From: Wolbachia endosymbiont (group A) of Anomoia purmunda
Lineage (GTDB): Bacteria; Pseudomonadota; Alphaproteobacteria; Rickettsiales; Anaplasmataceae
Assembly (NCBI RefSeq): GCF_947251545.1
Contig: NZ_OX366362.1
Coordinates: 1,421,791 to 1,485,790, forward strand
Direction of reading: 5' to 3'
DNA length: 64,000 nucleotides
The position numbers and the translations under genes were made by a program. Of the stretch, positions 44,783 through 53,977 are shown piece after piece (positions within the stretch are counted from its first letter, which is position 1; each line of letters opens with the position of its first letter). The notes under the pieces were generated by a model. It ran no database searches. It worked only from the letters and a program-made list of their open reading frames with translations, and was not told where the DNA came from.

Positions 44783-46399
44783 TTACCTTTTTAATTCTAT
44801 GCCATCTGTAACACTAACATCATCCTTTAATGAACTTGGTTTATACAACGGATCGAATTGTTCTAACAATTCTTTTACAGAAGGCCCTTGTCCTTCTGGC
44901 GTAGAAGAACCAGATGAACCTATTGCACTATCAATAGAAAGGCTTCTAGGCACCTCTGGTGTAGAAATAGGAGGATTTTGTTCTTCCTTCTGTTTCCAAG
45001 AATTTTTTAACCTTTCAACTACTGGTTGTCTTTTTGACGTAGAAGAACCAGATGAACCTACTGCACTATCAAAAGAATTACTGCGAGTGAGAGTTCTGTT
45101 ACTCAAGCTATTCAGGTTTTGCTTCACGGTAGAATCACTGAGAACATCTTCACTGAAAGAACTTTGCCCATTTAAGTTAGTCAATGAGGCGCTTCTAGGT
45201 AGTTCTGGTGGAGCAACTGGAATAAGCTTAGGAGAAGCATTTAAGCTATTAGATGAATTGCTTCTACGGACTGTTGCAAAGTTCTGAGAATCTGAATCAG
45301 AGACAATAGCAGTACTTTCAGTTCCTATAGAATTTAGTGAATTGCTTCTTGACAAGCTGTTTTCAATAGATTGCATTGAACCTTTTCTGGTACCACACTT
45401 TCTTGCTACTTTATTAAGGTTCTCTATAGAGTTAGAAAGTTTATGCTCTTCCTTGCATTCTCCAATAATCTTCTTAATTTCATCGTGATGGTCAGAGAAA
45501 ATTTCATAAAGACTGTTATTATCTTTAGATAACAAATTTTGCAACTTCTTAGCGTCTAATTTATTGACAAAATCTGCTTGCTGTCTCAACTGATTAATCA
45601 ACTGGTCCTTTTTGGCACTTTGTTGACCATCAACAGAACAAGCTTTCTCTAATATTTTTTCTCCCAGCTTAGAAAATATTTCCTTAGTTAAAGCAGAGCT
45701 ATTCACGGCTTTGTCTTCAAGAACTTCCTTAATAAACATCTCCTTTACACTATTGAAATTCCTTGTTTTTTCTTCTGTTTTCAAAACAACAGTTTGACCT
45801 TCGTTACCTATTGAATATGGGATACCGTCTAAACTAGACATGCTCACACCACTATTACTCATCTTTCTCCCAAATTTTTGAACGCCATCCCCCATTGCTC
45901 TTAATGCAGAACTAGTTCCCTCTCTTGTTGCTTGTCCCACAGAACTCACAGCCTCTTTTACTGAGTCCCTAACATGCACAGCACCATCTCTAACTTTTTC
46001 GGCAGTATATTTCGCCCCATCAACTGTTTTTTCTGCTGACCATTTGAGCCCTTTATATCCAGATTGAACTGTGTTTACAGCGACTTTTACAGCGAAATAT
46101 AAAGCAAGACCAACTATAGCACCTGGTATAGCAAGTGTTGCACCAACTGCCAAAAGTGGTAGTACTGCCGTAAATAATCCACTTGCTGCACTTACTACAA
46201 GAATCTTATCTCCTTGTTTCATCTTAGAGAATTCTGTATCCCCTTTTAACAGGTCAGTAATTCTTTCTTTTAGCTTCTTGGGATCATTAGCAATATCTGA
46301 ATTTGGTAGATCTTGCATCGTTTTATTCAAATCAAAACTATCTTCTGGTTGGTTTTGTTGAGTTCCAACAGAATTTGAATTTTTTTCATTAGGTGACAT
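44783..46399 (-). CDS. serine-rich candidate effector with membrane segment (538 residues)
   Basis: I do not recognise a family. After a polar N-terminus there is a long hydrophobic stretch (about residues 62-108; VVSAASGLFTAVLPLLAVG and IVGLALYFAVKVAV) that could form a membrane hairpin. An amphipathic helical region follows (SAEKTVDGAKYTAEKVRDGA), then a mixed domain. The C-terminal 170 residues are disordered and repeat a short motif: RSNSLNSIG, RSNSSNSLN, RSASLTNLN, RSNSFDSAVGSSGSST and RSLSIDSAIGSSGSST. R-S-x-S motifs resemble sites for basophilic kinases, hinting at contact with host cytoplasm. ATG at 46399 has GAGG upstream; a GTG at 46411 is the alternative. The convergent gap at its 3' end is repeat-rich. 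Confidence 0.65.
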   Translation of the reverse strand: MSPNEKNSNSVGTQQNQPEDSFDLNKTMQDLPNSDIANDPKKLKERITDLLKGDTEFSKMKQGDKILVVSAASGLFTAVLPLLAVGATLAIPGAIVGLALYFAVKVAVNTVQSGYKGLKWSAEKTVDGAKYTAEKVRDGAVHVRDSVKEAVSSVGQATREGTSSALRAMGDGVQKFGRKMSNSGVSMSSLDGIPYSIGNEGQTVVLKTEEKTRNFNSVKEMFIKEVLEDKAVNSSALTKEIFSKLGEKILEKACSVDGQQSAKKDQLINQLRQQADFVNKLDAKKLQNLLSKDNNSLYEIFSDHHDEIKKIIGECKEEHKLSNSIENLNKVARKCGTRKGSMQSIENSLSRSNSLNSIGTESTAIVSDSDSQNFATVRRSNSSNSLNASPKLIPVAPPELPRSASLTNLNGQSSFSEDVLSDSTVKQNLNSLSNRTLTRSNSFDSAVGSSGSSTSKRQPVVERLKNSWKQKEEQNPPISTPEVPRSLSIDSAIGSSGSSTPEGQGPSVKELLEQFDPLYKPSSLKDDVSVTDGIELKR

Positions 46400-46620
46400 T
46401 TTAAACCTCACTATTAATTAAATATATTATAATTGTATTCCTTGATTCTTAAGTTAGTGTTAAATTGATTGCCAGTATTTATTTGTCTTCAAATAATTTC
46501 GCTTGACGTGTTTTTCGGTGACGTGGAAAATTAAACTGTATGGATGCTGTCACCAGCAGGCAAGTCGTTGACACACAAATGTACGAACATTGTAATATGA
46601 CACGATGTTACAGAGTAAAC

Positions 46621-46800
46621 GATGTCATTCCAGTGCCTAGACACTGGAATCCAGTTTTTATTACTATACAACTACCTGACGTAAAGTTAAGTTTTCTGGA
46701 TCCCAGTGTCTAGGCACTGGGATGACACCCTCCTACTAGGCTCGAGTCATAATGCTCGTACAGATGTATGTGTAACACTGAGATGACAGAAAGAAGGCGC
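46621..46800. repeat. palindromic repeat cluster upstream of the small membrane protein
   Basis: A two-hairpin unit is present: ATTCCAGTG...CACTGGAAT near 46627-46649 and ATCCCAGTG...CACTGGGAT near 46700-46722. A degraded tail runs to about 46800. The gap 46400-46832 contains nothing else I can identify. Confidence 0.85.
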
Positions 46801-46832
46801 TAGAATGAGAGAGGCAATAACGCTAGAATCGT

Positions 46833-47042
46833 ATGAGGCATAGAAAAAGAGTGTTTATCTTACTAGCTGCTGTAATTTTAGCAATTTTATTATTAAAAAA
46901 CTATAGTGGTTTTCACGAAGACGTAGTGCACTTAAAGAGTGACAACAAAGAATTCAAAAAAAAGCCAGAAAATTCCATAGAGTCAACCATACTACATAGA
47001 GAAAAGGAAGTGTACGATCATGTTTTCCATCCTGATGATTAA
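46833..47042 (+). CDS. small single-span membrane protein (69 residues)
   Basis: A short basic N-terminus (MRHRKR) is followed by one clear membrane helix (VFILLAAVILAILLL) and a charged tail of about 45 residues. It ends 82 bases before hflK on the same strand and could belong to that operon. I do not recognise a family. Evidence for it being a gene is the position, the clean membrane-anchor layout and coding-like composition. Confidence 0.5.
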   Translation: MRHRKRVFILLAAVILAILLLKNYSGFHEDVVHLKSDNKEFKKKPENSIESTILHREKEVYDHVFHPDD

Positions 47043-47124
47043 TTTGTAAATAAAATAGCAATTTATGTTTGCATTTTCTTATTAAAGAAGTAATATTAGC
47101 GTATTAATTATAGAATCAATCATT

Positions 47125-48159
47125 ATGTTTGATGATAATAATCCTTGGAATCTGGGAAAGAAACCGGTAGGGAACAAAACTCCTAATAATGAAGATATTT
47201 TAAATAAAGCTGTATCTGATATAAGGTTCTTTCTTAATGGATTAACCAGAAACAGGGGCAAAAAACCTTATTTCATCATTTTCATTATTTTGCTGTTCTA
47301 TGCTTGCACTGGCTTTTATATTGTCCATCCTAGTGAAGAAAGTATAGAACTTACCTTTGGTAAATATTCTAATACAGAAACACCTGGTTTGCGTTATCAC
47401 TTCCCCTACCCTATTGGCAAGGTTTTTAAAGTGAACGTTAAGGAAGTAAATCGTGAAGAAATTGGGGTAAGTAGTTCTTATGGGCGAGATACAGATCGCG
47501 GTGAAGGTGTGATGCTAACTGGAGATGAAAATATAGTCAACGTTAACTTCGAGGTTCAGTGGCGCGTTAGAGATGCTAAGGACTATTTATTCAAAGTGCG
47601 GGATTACAAACCCGGTTTCAGTGTTAAAAATGCTGCTGAAAGTGCCATGAGAGAAATAATAGGTAAAAACACGATCTCTTTTGCACTTGGTCAAGGCAGA
47701 CCAGAAATTTCTAGAGATACTAGAATTCTATTGCAGCAGATTCTCGATGGATACCAAATGGGCATAGAGATTTTATCTGTTCAAATGAAAAAAATTGATC
47801 CACCAGAAAAAGTAATCAGTTCGTTTAGAGATGTACAAAGTGCTCGTGCAGACAAAGAGCGTACTATAAACGAAGCATATGCTTATAATAACGACATTAT
47901 ACCTCGAGCAAAGGGTGAAGCGATAAAGATAAAATTAGATGCAGAGGCATATGAGAATGAAGTAATAAATGAAGCAAAAGGTAATGCAAATCGCTTTTTA
48001 TCTCTTTATGAGGAATATAGACAGAATCCTTCTCTCGTTAAGAATCGTATTTATCTTGAAACTATGGAAAATATTTTCAGTAAGGTAGATAAAGTTGTTG
48101 TAACTGATGATCTGAAAGGTATGTTTTCTTATTTACCTCTTACAAATTTAGGAAAATAA
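47125..48159 (+). CDS. hflK: FtsH protease modulator HflK
   Basis: This encodes a 344-residue SPFH-domain (band 7) membrane protein. It begins with the Gly/Asn-rich segment NNPWNLGKKP typical of HflK, then one membrane helix (about residues 50-70). The band-7 domain follows (FYIVHPSEESIELTFGKY, VNVNFEVQWRV) and then a long coiled coil (ARADKERTINEAYAYNNDIIPRAKGEA, about residues 255-300). With HflC it forms the large periplasmic cage that controls access of FtsH to its substrates. hflC follows after 2 bases, so the two are cotranscribed. Length is slightly shorter than in E. coli. Confidence 0.93.
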   Translation: MFDDNNPWNLGKKPVGNKTPNNEDILNKAVSDIRFFLNGLTRNRGKKPYFIIFIILLFYACTGFYIVHPSEESIELTFGKYSNTETPGLRYHFPYPIGKVFKVNVKEVNREEIGVSSSYGRDTDRGEGVMLTGDENIVNVNFEVQWRVRDAKDYLFKVRDYKPGFSVKNAAESAMREIIGKNTISFALGQGRPEISRDTRILLQQILDGYQMGIEILSVQMKKIDPPEKVISSFRDVQSARADKERTINEAYAYNNDIIPRAKGEAIKIKLDAEAYENEVINEAKGNANRFLSLYEEYRQNPSLVKNRIYLETMENIFSKVDKVVVTDDLKGMFSYLPLTNLGK

Positions 48160-48161
48160 CC

Positions 48162-49034
48162 ATGAGTAGTAATATTAAAATTGTTTTTGTTTCTGTATTT
48201 GTTGTTTTATTGATTGTTTTATTTAATTCAATATTTGTTGTGCAAGAAACAAAGCAAGCGATAGTTATACAACTCGGTAAAGTTGTAAGAGATGTTAGGG
48301 AAAGTGGCTTATATTTTAAGTTACCATTCATAAATAGTGTAGAGTTTCTTGATAAAAGAGTTTTAGATTTAAGTCCTGATAAGACCCCAAGGGAAGTGAT
48401 AACAGCGGATCAAAAACGTATTATAGTAGATGCATATGCAAAATATAAAATAACAAATCCTGTTACTTTTTACCAGGCTGTGAGGAATGAATCAGGGCTG
48501 GTTAGAAGATTATATCCGGTTATAGAAGCACACATAAGAGAAAATATAGGCAGATTTTCGTTGATTAGCTTGTTGAACGAAAAAAGATCAGAGGTTATGC
48601 AATTGATTCAGCGTGGAGTTTATTCTGAAGCTGAAAAATTTGGCATAGAAATAATAGATGTAAGAATTAAGAGAGCAGATTTACCAGAAGAAAATAGTTC
48701 TGCAATATTTCGCCGTATGCAAACTGAAAGGGAAAAAGAAGCAAAAGAAATTAGAGCAGAAGGAGAGCAAGCTGGGCAGGAAGTTAGATCAAAAGCTGAT
48801 AAATTAAAAAGGGAAATTATCTCCAGTGCAGTAAAAGAATCGTATGAAATAAGGGGCCGTGGTTATGCTGAAGCAACTAGAATTTATAATGAGGCATTTA
48901 AGGTTGATGAAGAGTTCTTTAACTTTTATCGCTCTATGAGCGCTTACAGTAAATCATTTGCCGAAAATAATACTAAATTTGTACTTTCACCAAATAATAA
49001 TTTTTTAGATATTTTAAATAAGGGGTGGAAATAG
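48162..49034 (+). CDS. hflC: FtsH protease modulator HflC
   Basis: This encodes a 290-residue partner of HflK with an N-terminal membrane helix (residues about 5-24). The SPFH domain (FVVQETKQAIVIQLGKVV, SGLYFKLPFINSVEFLDKR) and a coiled coil (RMQTEREKEAKEIRAEGEQ) are intact. The conserved end block YSKSFAENNTKFVLSPNNNF is present. It lies 2 bases after hflK and 3 bases before degP, giving a three-gene membrane protein quality-control operon. Confidence 0.94.
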   Translation: MSSNIKIVFVSVFVVLLIVLFNSIFVVQETKQAIVIQLGKVVRDVRESGLYFKLPFINSVEFLDKRVLDLSPDKTPREVITADQKRIIVDAYAKYKITNPVTFYQAVRNESGLVRRLYPVIEAHIRENIGRFSLISLLNEKRSEVMQLIQRGVYSEAEKFGIEIIDVRIKRADLPEENSSAIFRRMQTEREKEAKEIRAEGEQAGQEVRSKADKLKREIISSAVKESYEIRGRGYAEATRIYNEAFKVDEEFFNFYRSMSAYSKSFAENNTKFVLSPNNNFLDILNKGWK

Positions 49035-49037
49035 TCT

Positions 49038-50495
49038 ATGAGAAGTAAGGTTTTATCTATATTTGCATGTTTTTTGATTTCATTCTCTTCATACGCTAAT
49101 GTGTTCGACTGGAGCGCAAAAGAGGTTAGCACTCCTGCATTCAACCGTGCTGATTTAGTGGAAGAACTCATTCCTGCGGTTGTAAATATTTCAAGCGAAC
49201 AAATAATCAAACAAGAAAGTAATAATAGAACTAAAACCCCTTTTATGCCAAGAAATAATTTCTTTGATGATTTTAGAGAGTTTTTTGAGCACTTTGATCA
49301 GTTTTTTATGGATAGAGGCCCTAGTGTTAACAGAGAGGTGGTGTTGCTTGGTTCTGGATTTATTATAGATAAAAATGGAATTATAGTTACTAATTATCAT
49401 GTTATCAAAGATGCCAAAGATATCACAGTTACTATGAATGATAATACTCATTTTAAGGCAGAAGTTTTAGGCTATGACGCAAGAACTGATCTTGCTGTGC
49501 TTAAGATTCATTCTGATAAAGATCTTCCTTTTGTTGAATTCGGTAATTCTGATACAGCAAGGGCTGGTGATACAGTTATGGCAATAGGTAACCCATTTGG
49601 TTTGGGTGGTTCTGTTAGCAAGGGAATTATATCTGCAAGGTCTAGAGACATTAGTATTGGTACTATGAATGAATTTATTCAAACTGATGCTGCAATTAAT
49701 AGAGGCAATTCTGGAGGGCCATTATTTGATTTAAATGGAAAAGTTATAGGCATTAACACTGCTATCTATTCCCCATCTGAGTCTGGCGGCAATGTGGGTA
49801 TAGGCTTTGCTATACCATCTAATTCAGCTATGTCAATTATTGACACATTAAAAAGTGGCAAAAAAATAAAACATGGTTGGCTTGGTGTGCAAGTTCAGCC
49901 TATAACGAAAGAATTCGCTAAGTCCTTGGGTTTAAAAGATACAAAAGGTGCATTGGTTGCAAGTATAGTAAAGGATAGCCCTGCAGAAAAAGGTGGAATT
50001 AATGTGGGTGACATATTATTAGAATTTGATGATAAAAAAATTGATAGAATGACACAACTGCCTCAAATGGTTTCAAGAACTGAACCTGGAAAAAAAGTAC
50101 AAATTAAGTTACTTAGAAAGAGCAAAGAGGTCAATATTAAGGTTGTGATTGAAGAATCTGCAAATGATGGTCAAGGTAATAATCAAGAAGAAAATAAATC
50201 AACATCCGATTACATAACTGGTTTAACTGTTTCAAACCTGCCAAAAGAATCAAAAGAAAGTAATCCTACAAAAGGTGTGATAGTTACCAATGTAGATAGT
50301 AACAGTAATGCCACGCTGCGTGGTATTAAAAAAGGAGACATTATTATCCAATTAGATGGAACCGATATAGAAAATACTAATGATTTTCAAAAACAAGTTG
50401 ATTCAGCAGTAAAGAAAAACGGTAAAGATTCAATAATGTTGCTCATTTACCGCAATGGAAATCAATTCTTTACTTCGATAAAGTTGAAGAAGTAA
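49038..50495 (+). CDS. degP: DegP/HtrA-type periplasmic serine protease
   Basis: This encodes a 485-residue protease/chaperone with a signal peptide (about residues 1-20, VLSIFACFLISFSSYA). The trypsin-like domain holds the triad His in TNYHVI, Asp in ARTDLAVL and Ser in GNSGGPLF. Two PDZ domains follow (from about 255, LGVQVQPITKEFA; and from about 375, containing GVIVTNVDSNSNATLRGI). A Glu/Asn-rich linker separates the PDZ domains. It degrades misfolded envelope proteins. Its place directly behind hflK-hflC is the arrangement common in alphaproteobacteria. Confidence 0.94.
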   Translation: MRSKVLSIFACFLISFSSYANVFDWSAKEVSTPAFNRADLVEELIPAVVNISSEQIIKQESNNRTKTPFMPRNNFFDDFREFFEHFDQFFMDRGPSVNREVVLLGSGFIIDKNGIIVTNYHVIKDAKDITVTMNDNTHFKAEVLGYDARTDLAVLKIHSDKDLPFVEFGNSDTARAGDTVMAIGNPFGLGGSVSKGIISARSRDISIGTMNEFIQTDAAINRGNSGGPLFDLNGKVIGINTAIYSPSESGGNVGIGFAIPSNSAMSIIDTLKSGKKIKHGWLGVQVQPITKEFAKSLGLKDTKGALVASIVKDSPAEKGGINVGDILLEFDDKKIDRMTQLPQMVSRTEPGKKVQIKLLRKSKEVNIKVVIEESANDGQGNNQEENKSTSDYITGLTVSNLPKESKESNPTKGVIVTNVDSNSNATLRGIKKGDIIIQLDGTDIENTNDFQKQVDSAVKKNGKDSIMLLIYRNGNQFFTSIKLKK

Positions 50496-50616
50496 TTTTA
50501 TTCACTAAATTTACAAAACAGTAGTGTTATAAGCTCGCTACTGTAACACTTCAATCTTATAAAATAAATAAAAATCTACACTAGATTTCTTGCATAACCA
50601 TATAAAAAACCAAAGG

Positions 50617-50780
50617 ATGTCATCCCAGTGCCCAGACACTGGAAACTTCACTGTAATGAGCACATTGAGCAGCTGTATAATAAAAACTGGATTCCAGTGT
50701 CAGCTACTTGCATGACGCCGTCATAAAGGAACCAGTGTCGGCTACTTGGATGACACCATAGGGGTTATTTGGGTGATACT
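50617..50780. repeat. palindromic repeat cluster at the left edge of the WO head-gene remnant
   Basis: Copies of the CCAGTG...CACTGG family, partly degraded (TCATCCCAGTGCCCAGACACTGG near 50619), and several ACCAGTGTC(A/G)GCTAC halves run up to the ribosome-binding site of the terminase fragment. The gap 50496-50616 contains nothing recognised. Confidence 0.75.
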
Positions 50781-50794
50781 ATAGGAGGTCTAAC

Positions 50795-50981
50795 ATGAAC
50801 TTTTTAAAATTCATTGAACTGTGCTTTCAAACGGTGGTGCCGGGATGTGAGTATAATGATTATCAGTACATAAAAGTCATAGCAGACATGCTGGAAGCAG
50901 CGAGCGTTGGTGAAGTAAGACGAATAATATTCAATATGCCTCCGCGTTCAATGAAGTCCATATGTGTGAGTGTTGCGTGGC
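50795..50981 (+). pseudogene. phage WO terminase large subunit, N-terminal fragment
   Basis: Sixty-two codons begin MNFLKFIELCFQTVVPG and reach RRIIFNMPPRSMKSICVSVAWP, which contains the Walker A-like PPRSMKS of terminase ATPases, and are then cut by IS copy F. AGGAGG lies 6 bases before the ATG. The large subunit packages phage DNA; with only the first tenth left it is dead. The rest of the gene is not in this window. Confidence 0.8.
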
Positions 50982-51280
50982 CATACGGGTCAAGTTAAGA
51001 AGCAAGGGTAAGAAAATTCAATGAACTTAAGGTGGATACTCTAGTTTTTCTATATCTATCTTTCACAGAAAATTGTGACCAGTCTGTGGTAAGTTTTTTC
51101 AGGAAAATTCTCAAATTATTAATTTTACTGCTTAACGCTAAAAACAACTCCCTAATCCTTCTTTTTAATTCAATGAATGCCTTTGTTAAACTCAGCTCTG
51201 TATTCTCTTTCAGTTTTATACAACCAACTATTCCATGAAATATAAGAATTGCGCACAATTTAGCGTATAGTTCACATAAT
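50982..51280 (-). mobile_element. IS4-family element, 3' fragment (copy F)
   Basis: This is the last 299 bp of the element in reverse orientation. It starts with the right terminal repeat, which carries one substitution (CATACGGGTC instead of CATACGCGTC), and ends where copy G begins. It retains the transposase C-terminus. It is adjacent to the terminase stub on one side and copy G on the other. Confidence 0.9.
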
Positions 51281-52590
51281 CATACGCGTCAAGTTAAGGA
51301 AAAGTGTAAGTAAAATTGATAGAGTGAAGGAAAAGAATAAGGTATAAGTTCTCTTGGATATGTGAATGAGAGAACTTACAATGGACAGAATAGCTTGCTT
51401 ATCAAAAGACCTCAATGAATTCTTTAATGAAAAAGCAGACGAAATATCAATTGCAGTAGGTTTTATAAAAAGAAAGAGAAAACTTAATGGCTCATCATTC
51501 ATAAAAGCTATGGTTTTTGGTAACATAGGAGTTGGTGATTGCAGCATAGAAACAATGTGCCAATTGCTAAATGAAGACTCGATAGAAACTACAAAACAGG
51601 GTTTGGATTATATTAGCCTGCCCAGTAGCATGGAAGATATGTACAAAGGATATGGGAGTAGCTATAGAGATTGTGAGAGTAATACCAAATCAGGAATAAA
51701 GCTGCAGTTAGTCTTTGATTACCTGAACCAAGCGCTAGATAAGTTAAATTTAATAGAAGGAATAAGGTCGGATCAAGGTTATAGGGATTATCTGAACGGT
51801 TTATCAGCCAATGATTTGCTAATATTTGATTTGGGCTACTTTGTGCCTAGTTCTTTTAAACAGATTGATGAAGCAGGTGCATATTTTGTTAGTCGTTATA
51901 AGTCTGATACCAATATATATGATATAGAAACAAATCAAAAAATAGAGTTGTTGGAATGTTTAGAAGGTCAATCCCTTCTAGAGATGGAAGTGCTATTAGG
52001 AAAAGAAGTAAAAATTAAAGTGAGAATTATATGTCAAAAATTAACTGAAGAACAGTCTATAATTAGAAGAAGAAGGGCTAATAAGTTAGCAAAATCACAT
52101 GGATATACATCTTCTCAAAAGAATCAAAAATTGCTGGATTGGTCGATATTCATAACTAACGTTCCAGAGAGTAAAATCAGCGCTGAACAAGTATTAACAG
52201 TTTACAGGGTAAGATGGCAGATTGAATTATTATTTAAATTGTATAAGAGTCACATCAGGCTTGACGAACTTAAAGGAAAACCATACAGAGTATTATGTGA
52301 ACTATACGCTAAATTGTGCGCAATTCTTATATTTCATGGAATAGTTGGTTGTATAAAACTGAAAGAGAATACAGAGCTGAGTTTAACAAAGGCATTCATT
52401 GAATTAAAAAGAAGGATTAGGGAGTTGTTTTTAGCGTTAAGCAGTAAAATTAATAATTTGAGAATTTTCCTGAAAAAACTTACCACAGACTGGTCACAAT
52501 TTTCTGTGAAAGATAGATATAGAAAAACTAGAGTATCCACCTTAAGTTCATTGAATTTTCTTACCCTTGCTTCTTAACTTGACGCGTATG
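51281..52590 (+). mobile_element. IS4-family insertion sequence, short form (copy G)
   Basis: This is a complete 1310-bp element with both terminal repeats. Its left neighbour is a fragment of the same element and its right neighbour is the truncated portal gene. There is no target duplication between the two flanks, so the site has been rearranged after insertion. Confidence 0.92.
51366..52577 (+). CDS. IS4-family transposase, short form
   Basis: This encodes a 403-residue transposase with the same 45-residue internal loss as the copies at 16223 and 17890. It differs from them by at least two substitutions: Thr for Ile before TKQG (SIETTKQG), and Gly for Cys next to the second catalytic Asp (LLIFDLGYF). 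These changes mark it as an older or separately evolving copy. Confidence 0.9.
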   Translation: MRELTMDRIACLSKDLNEFFNEKADEISIAVGFIKRKRKLNGSSFIKAMVFGNIGVGDCSIETMCQLLNEDSIETTKQGLDYISLPSSMEDMYKGYGSSYRDCESNTKSGIKLQLVFDYLNQALDKLNLIEGIRSDQGYRDYLNGLSANDLLIFDLGYFVPSSFKQIDEAGAYFVSRYKSDTNIYDIETNQKIELLECLEGQSLLEMEVLLGKEVKIKVRIICQKLTEEQSIIRRRRANKLAKSHGYTSSQKNQKLLDWSIFITNVPESKISAEQVLTVYRVRWQIELLFKLYKSHIRLDELKGKPYRVLCELYAKLCAILIFHGIVGCIKLKENTELSLTKAFIELKRRIRELFLALSSKINNLRIFLKKLTTDWSQFSVKDRYRKTRVSTLSSLNFLTLAS

Positions 52591-53570
52591 GTTGGTAAAA
52601 CCGTCTGTTCCCAGAGGGATAAGCGTGCTTCGACTAAATTGCTATAAGTGTTATCACCTGGTATGCCAAGCAACTGCGGCGGAACGCCAAAAGCTAGGGG
52701 AATATCACGAGCTGAACTGTGTTTGGACTCAATAAAATCCATATCCCTTGGCGATAAGCTCATCTCCTTCCACTCCAAGCCTCCTTCAAGCAATATCGGT
52801 CTTCCAGCATTGACAGGACCTGAATAATGGTCATTTATCTGCGCTTTTAAGCGTTGGTACTGCTCTTGACTTAAATTGCCACCACTCCCGTCCTTCGCTG
52901 ATTTCACAACTATTGCACCACTTGGTCTTGCCCCATTTTGCAACATCGCTTGATTCCAAGCACCCGCCTGATTATGTTGATCTATACTGTACGCGGCTGC
53001 TTGAATTGGTGATAACCCATACCAATCATTCAAAGGGTTAAAGGTTTTAAGGTGCAACACTGCTGAACGTCCGGTTAGTTTATCAACTTTAAAGTCATAA
53101 CTGTTGTTATTTATGGTATAACGATAGATATAAGGAACGTTATTTCTCCCTGGAACAATTTCAACCCTATCTGGGCGCAGAAGATAAAGCTCTGTTGGTG
53201 GTTTTCTATTGTTCTGCGACTCAACCATCAATATATAAGAATTGCCGTTAACTAACCGATAAGTTACAATTCCCTCAATAAATTCCGATTTTGATGTCAT
53301 TGGGTTAGGAGAATAAAGTAATTTCAGTAATGGATGGGCTTTTAATTGTGACTTTCCCTGGTCAGTAAGCTGGCAGAGAGTAAGAGGTACCGAAGATGCA
53401 GCACTTGCAATCATATTGATTGCTCGAAAGGCAATAACATTTTTTATGTAACCTTCCTCAGCAAAACTTACATAATCACGCTTACTCCAACTTGGTTCCA
53501 TCATTAGTTGCAAAGCAGAATATTTAGTAAATACTGCGCTTTTTTTTCTTTGAAAGATGTTGAAATTCAT
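52591..53570 (-). pseudogene. phage WO portal protein (HK97-type), C-terminally truncated
   Basis: About 326 codons of a phage portal protein remain. It begins MNFNIFQRKKSAVFTKYS, with the HK97-type block IKNVIAFRAINMIASAASSVPL and the later LNDWYGLSPIQAAAYSIDQHN and FGVPPQLLGIPGDNTYSN. The frame then runs into the terminal repeat of copy G after LWEQTVLP and picks up 14 foreign codons. Portals form the DNA entry ring of the capsid. The gene points away from the terminase fragment, whereas in WO both normally lie on one strand, so an inversion or deletion occurred through the IS copies. Confidence 0.87.
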
Positions 53571-53696
53571 GTGTTCCTCACTGTTTGTTGAAAAAATTGA
53601 ACTTGTTAAAAAATTGAAATTGTAGTAGAATTAATGTGAGATGTTAACGATTTAGAAAAGATGTTATCCAAGTAGCTGACACTGATTCCTTTATGA

Positions 53697-53945
53697 TAAT
53701 GTCATCCCAGTGCGTGACACTGGGATCTCATTCCTTGACTTTATAATATAAATTATTTCAAATTTATAATCATATAAATATTTACATAAAAACTTAGATC
53801 CCAGTGTCACGCACTGGGATGACATCATAGGAGCTGGATGACAAAGAACGGGCTACTGGGATGACACCCTACTGGTGGCAATTGCTTCCAAATTACAATG
53901 TTTGTACGGCTGTGTGTCACGCTACTTGGATGACAGGAAAAGAAC
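53697..53945. repeat. palindromic repeat cluster upstream of lipB
   Basis: Hairpin units at about 53703-53727 (ATCCCAGTG...CACTGGGAT) and 53797-53820 are paired in the standard arrangement, followed by partial copies to 53940. The gap 53571-53977 shows no gene. Confidence 0.85.
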
Positions 53946-53977
53946 GCATTGCTATACTAAAAAAAAAGAAATAGAAC

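Noticed and set aside
44742..45287. A plus-strand frame opposite the serine-rich candidate effector
   Set aside because: It is the complement of the repeat-rich minus-strand gene and has no ribosome-binding site. The minus frame has membrane and repeat structure that makes sense.
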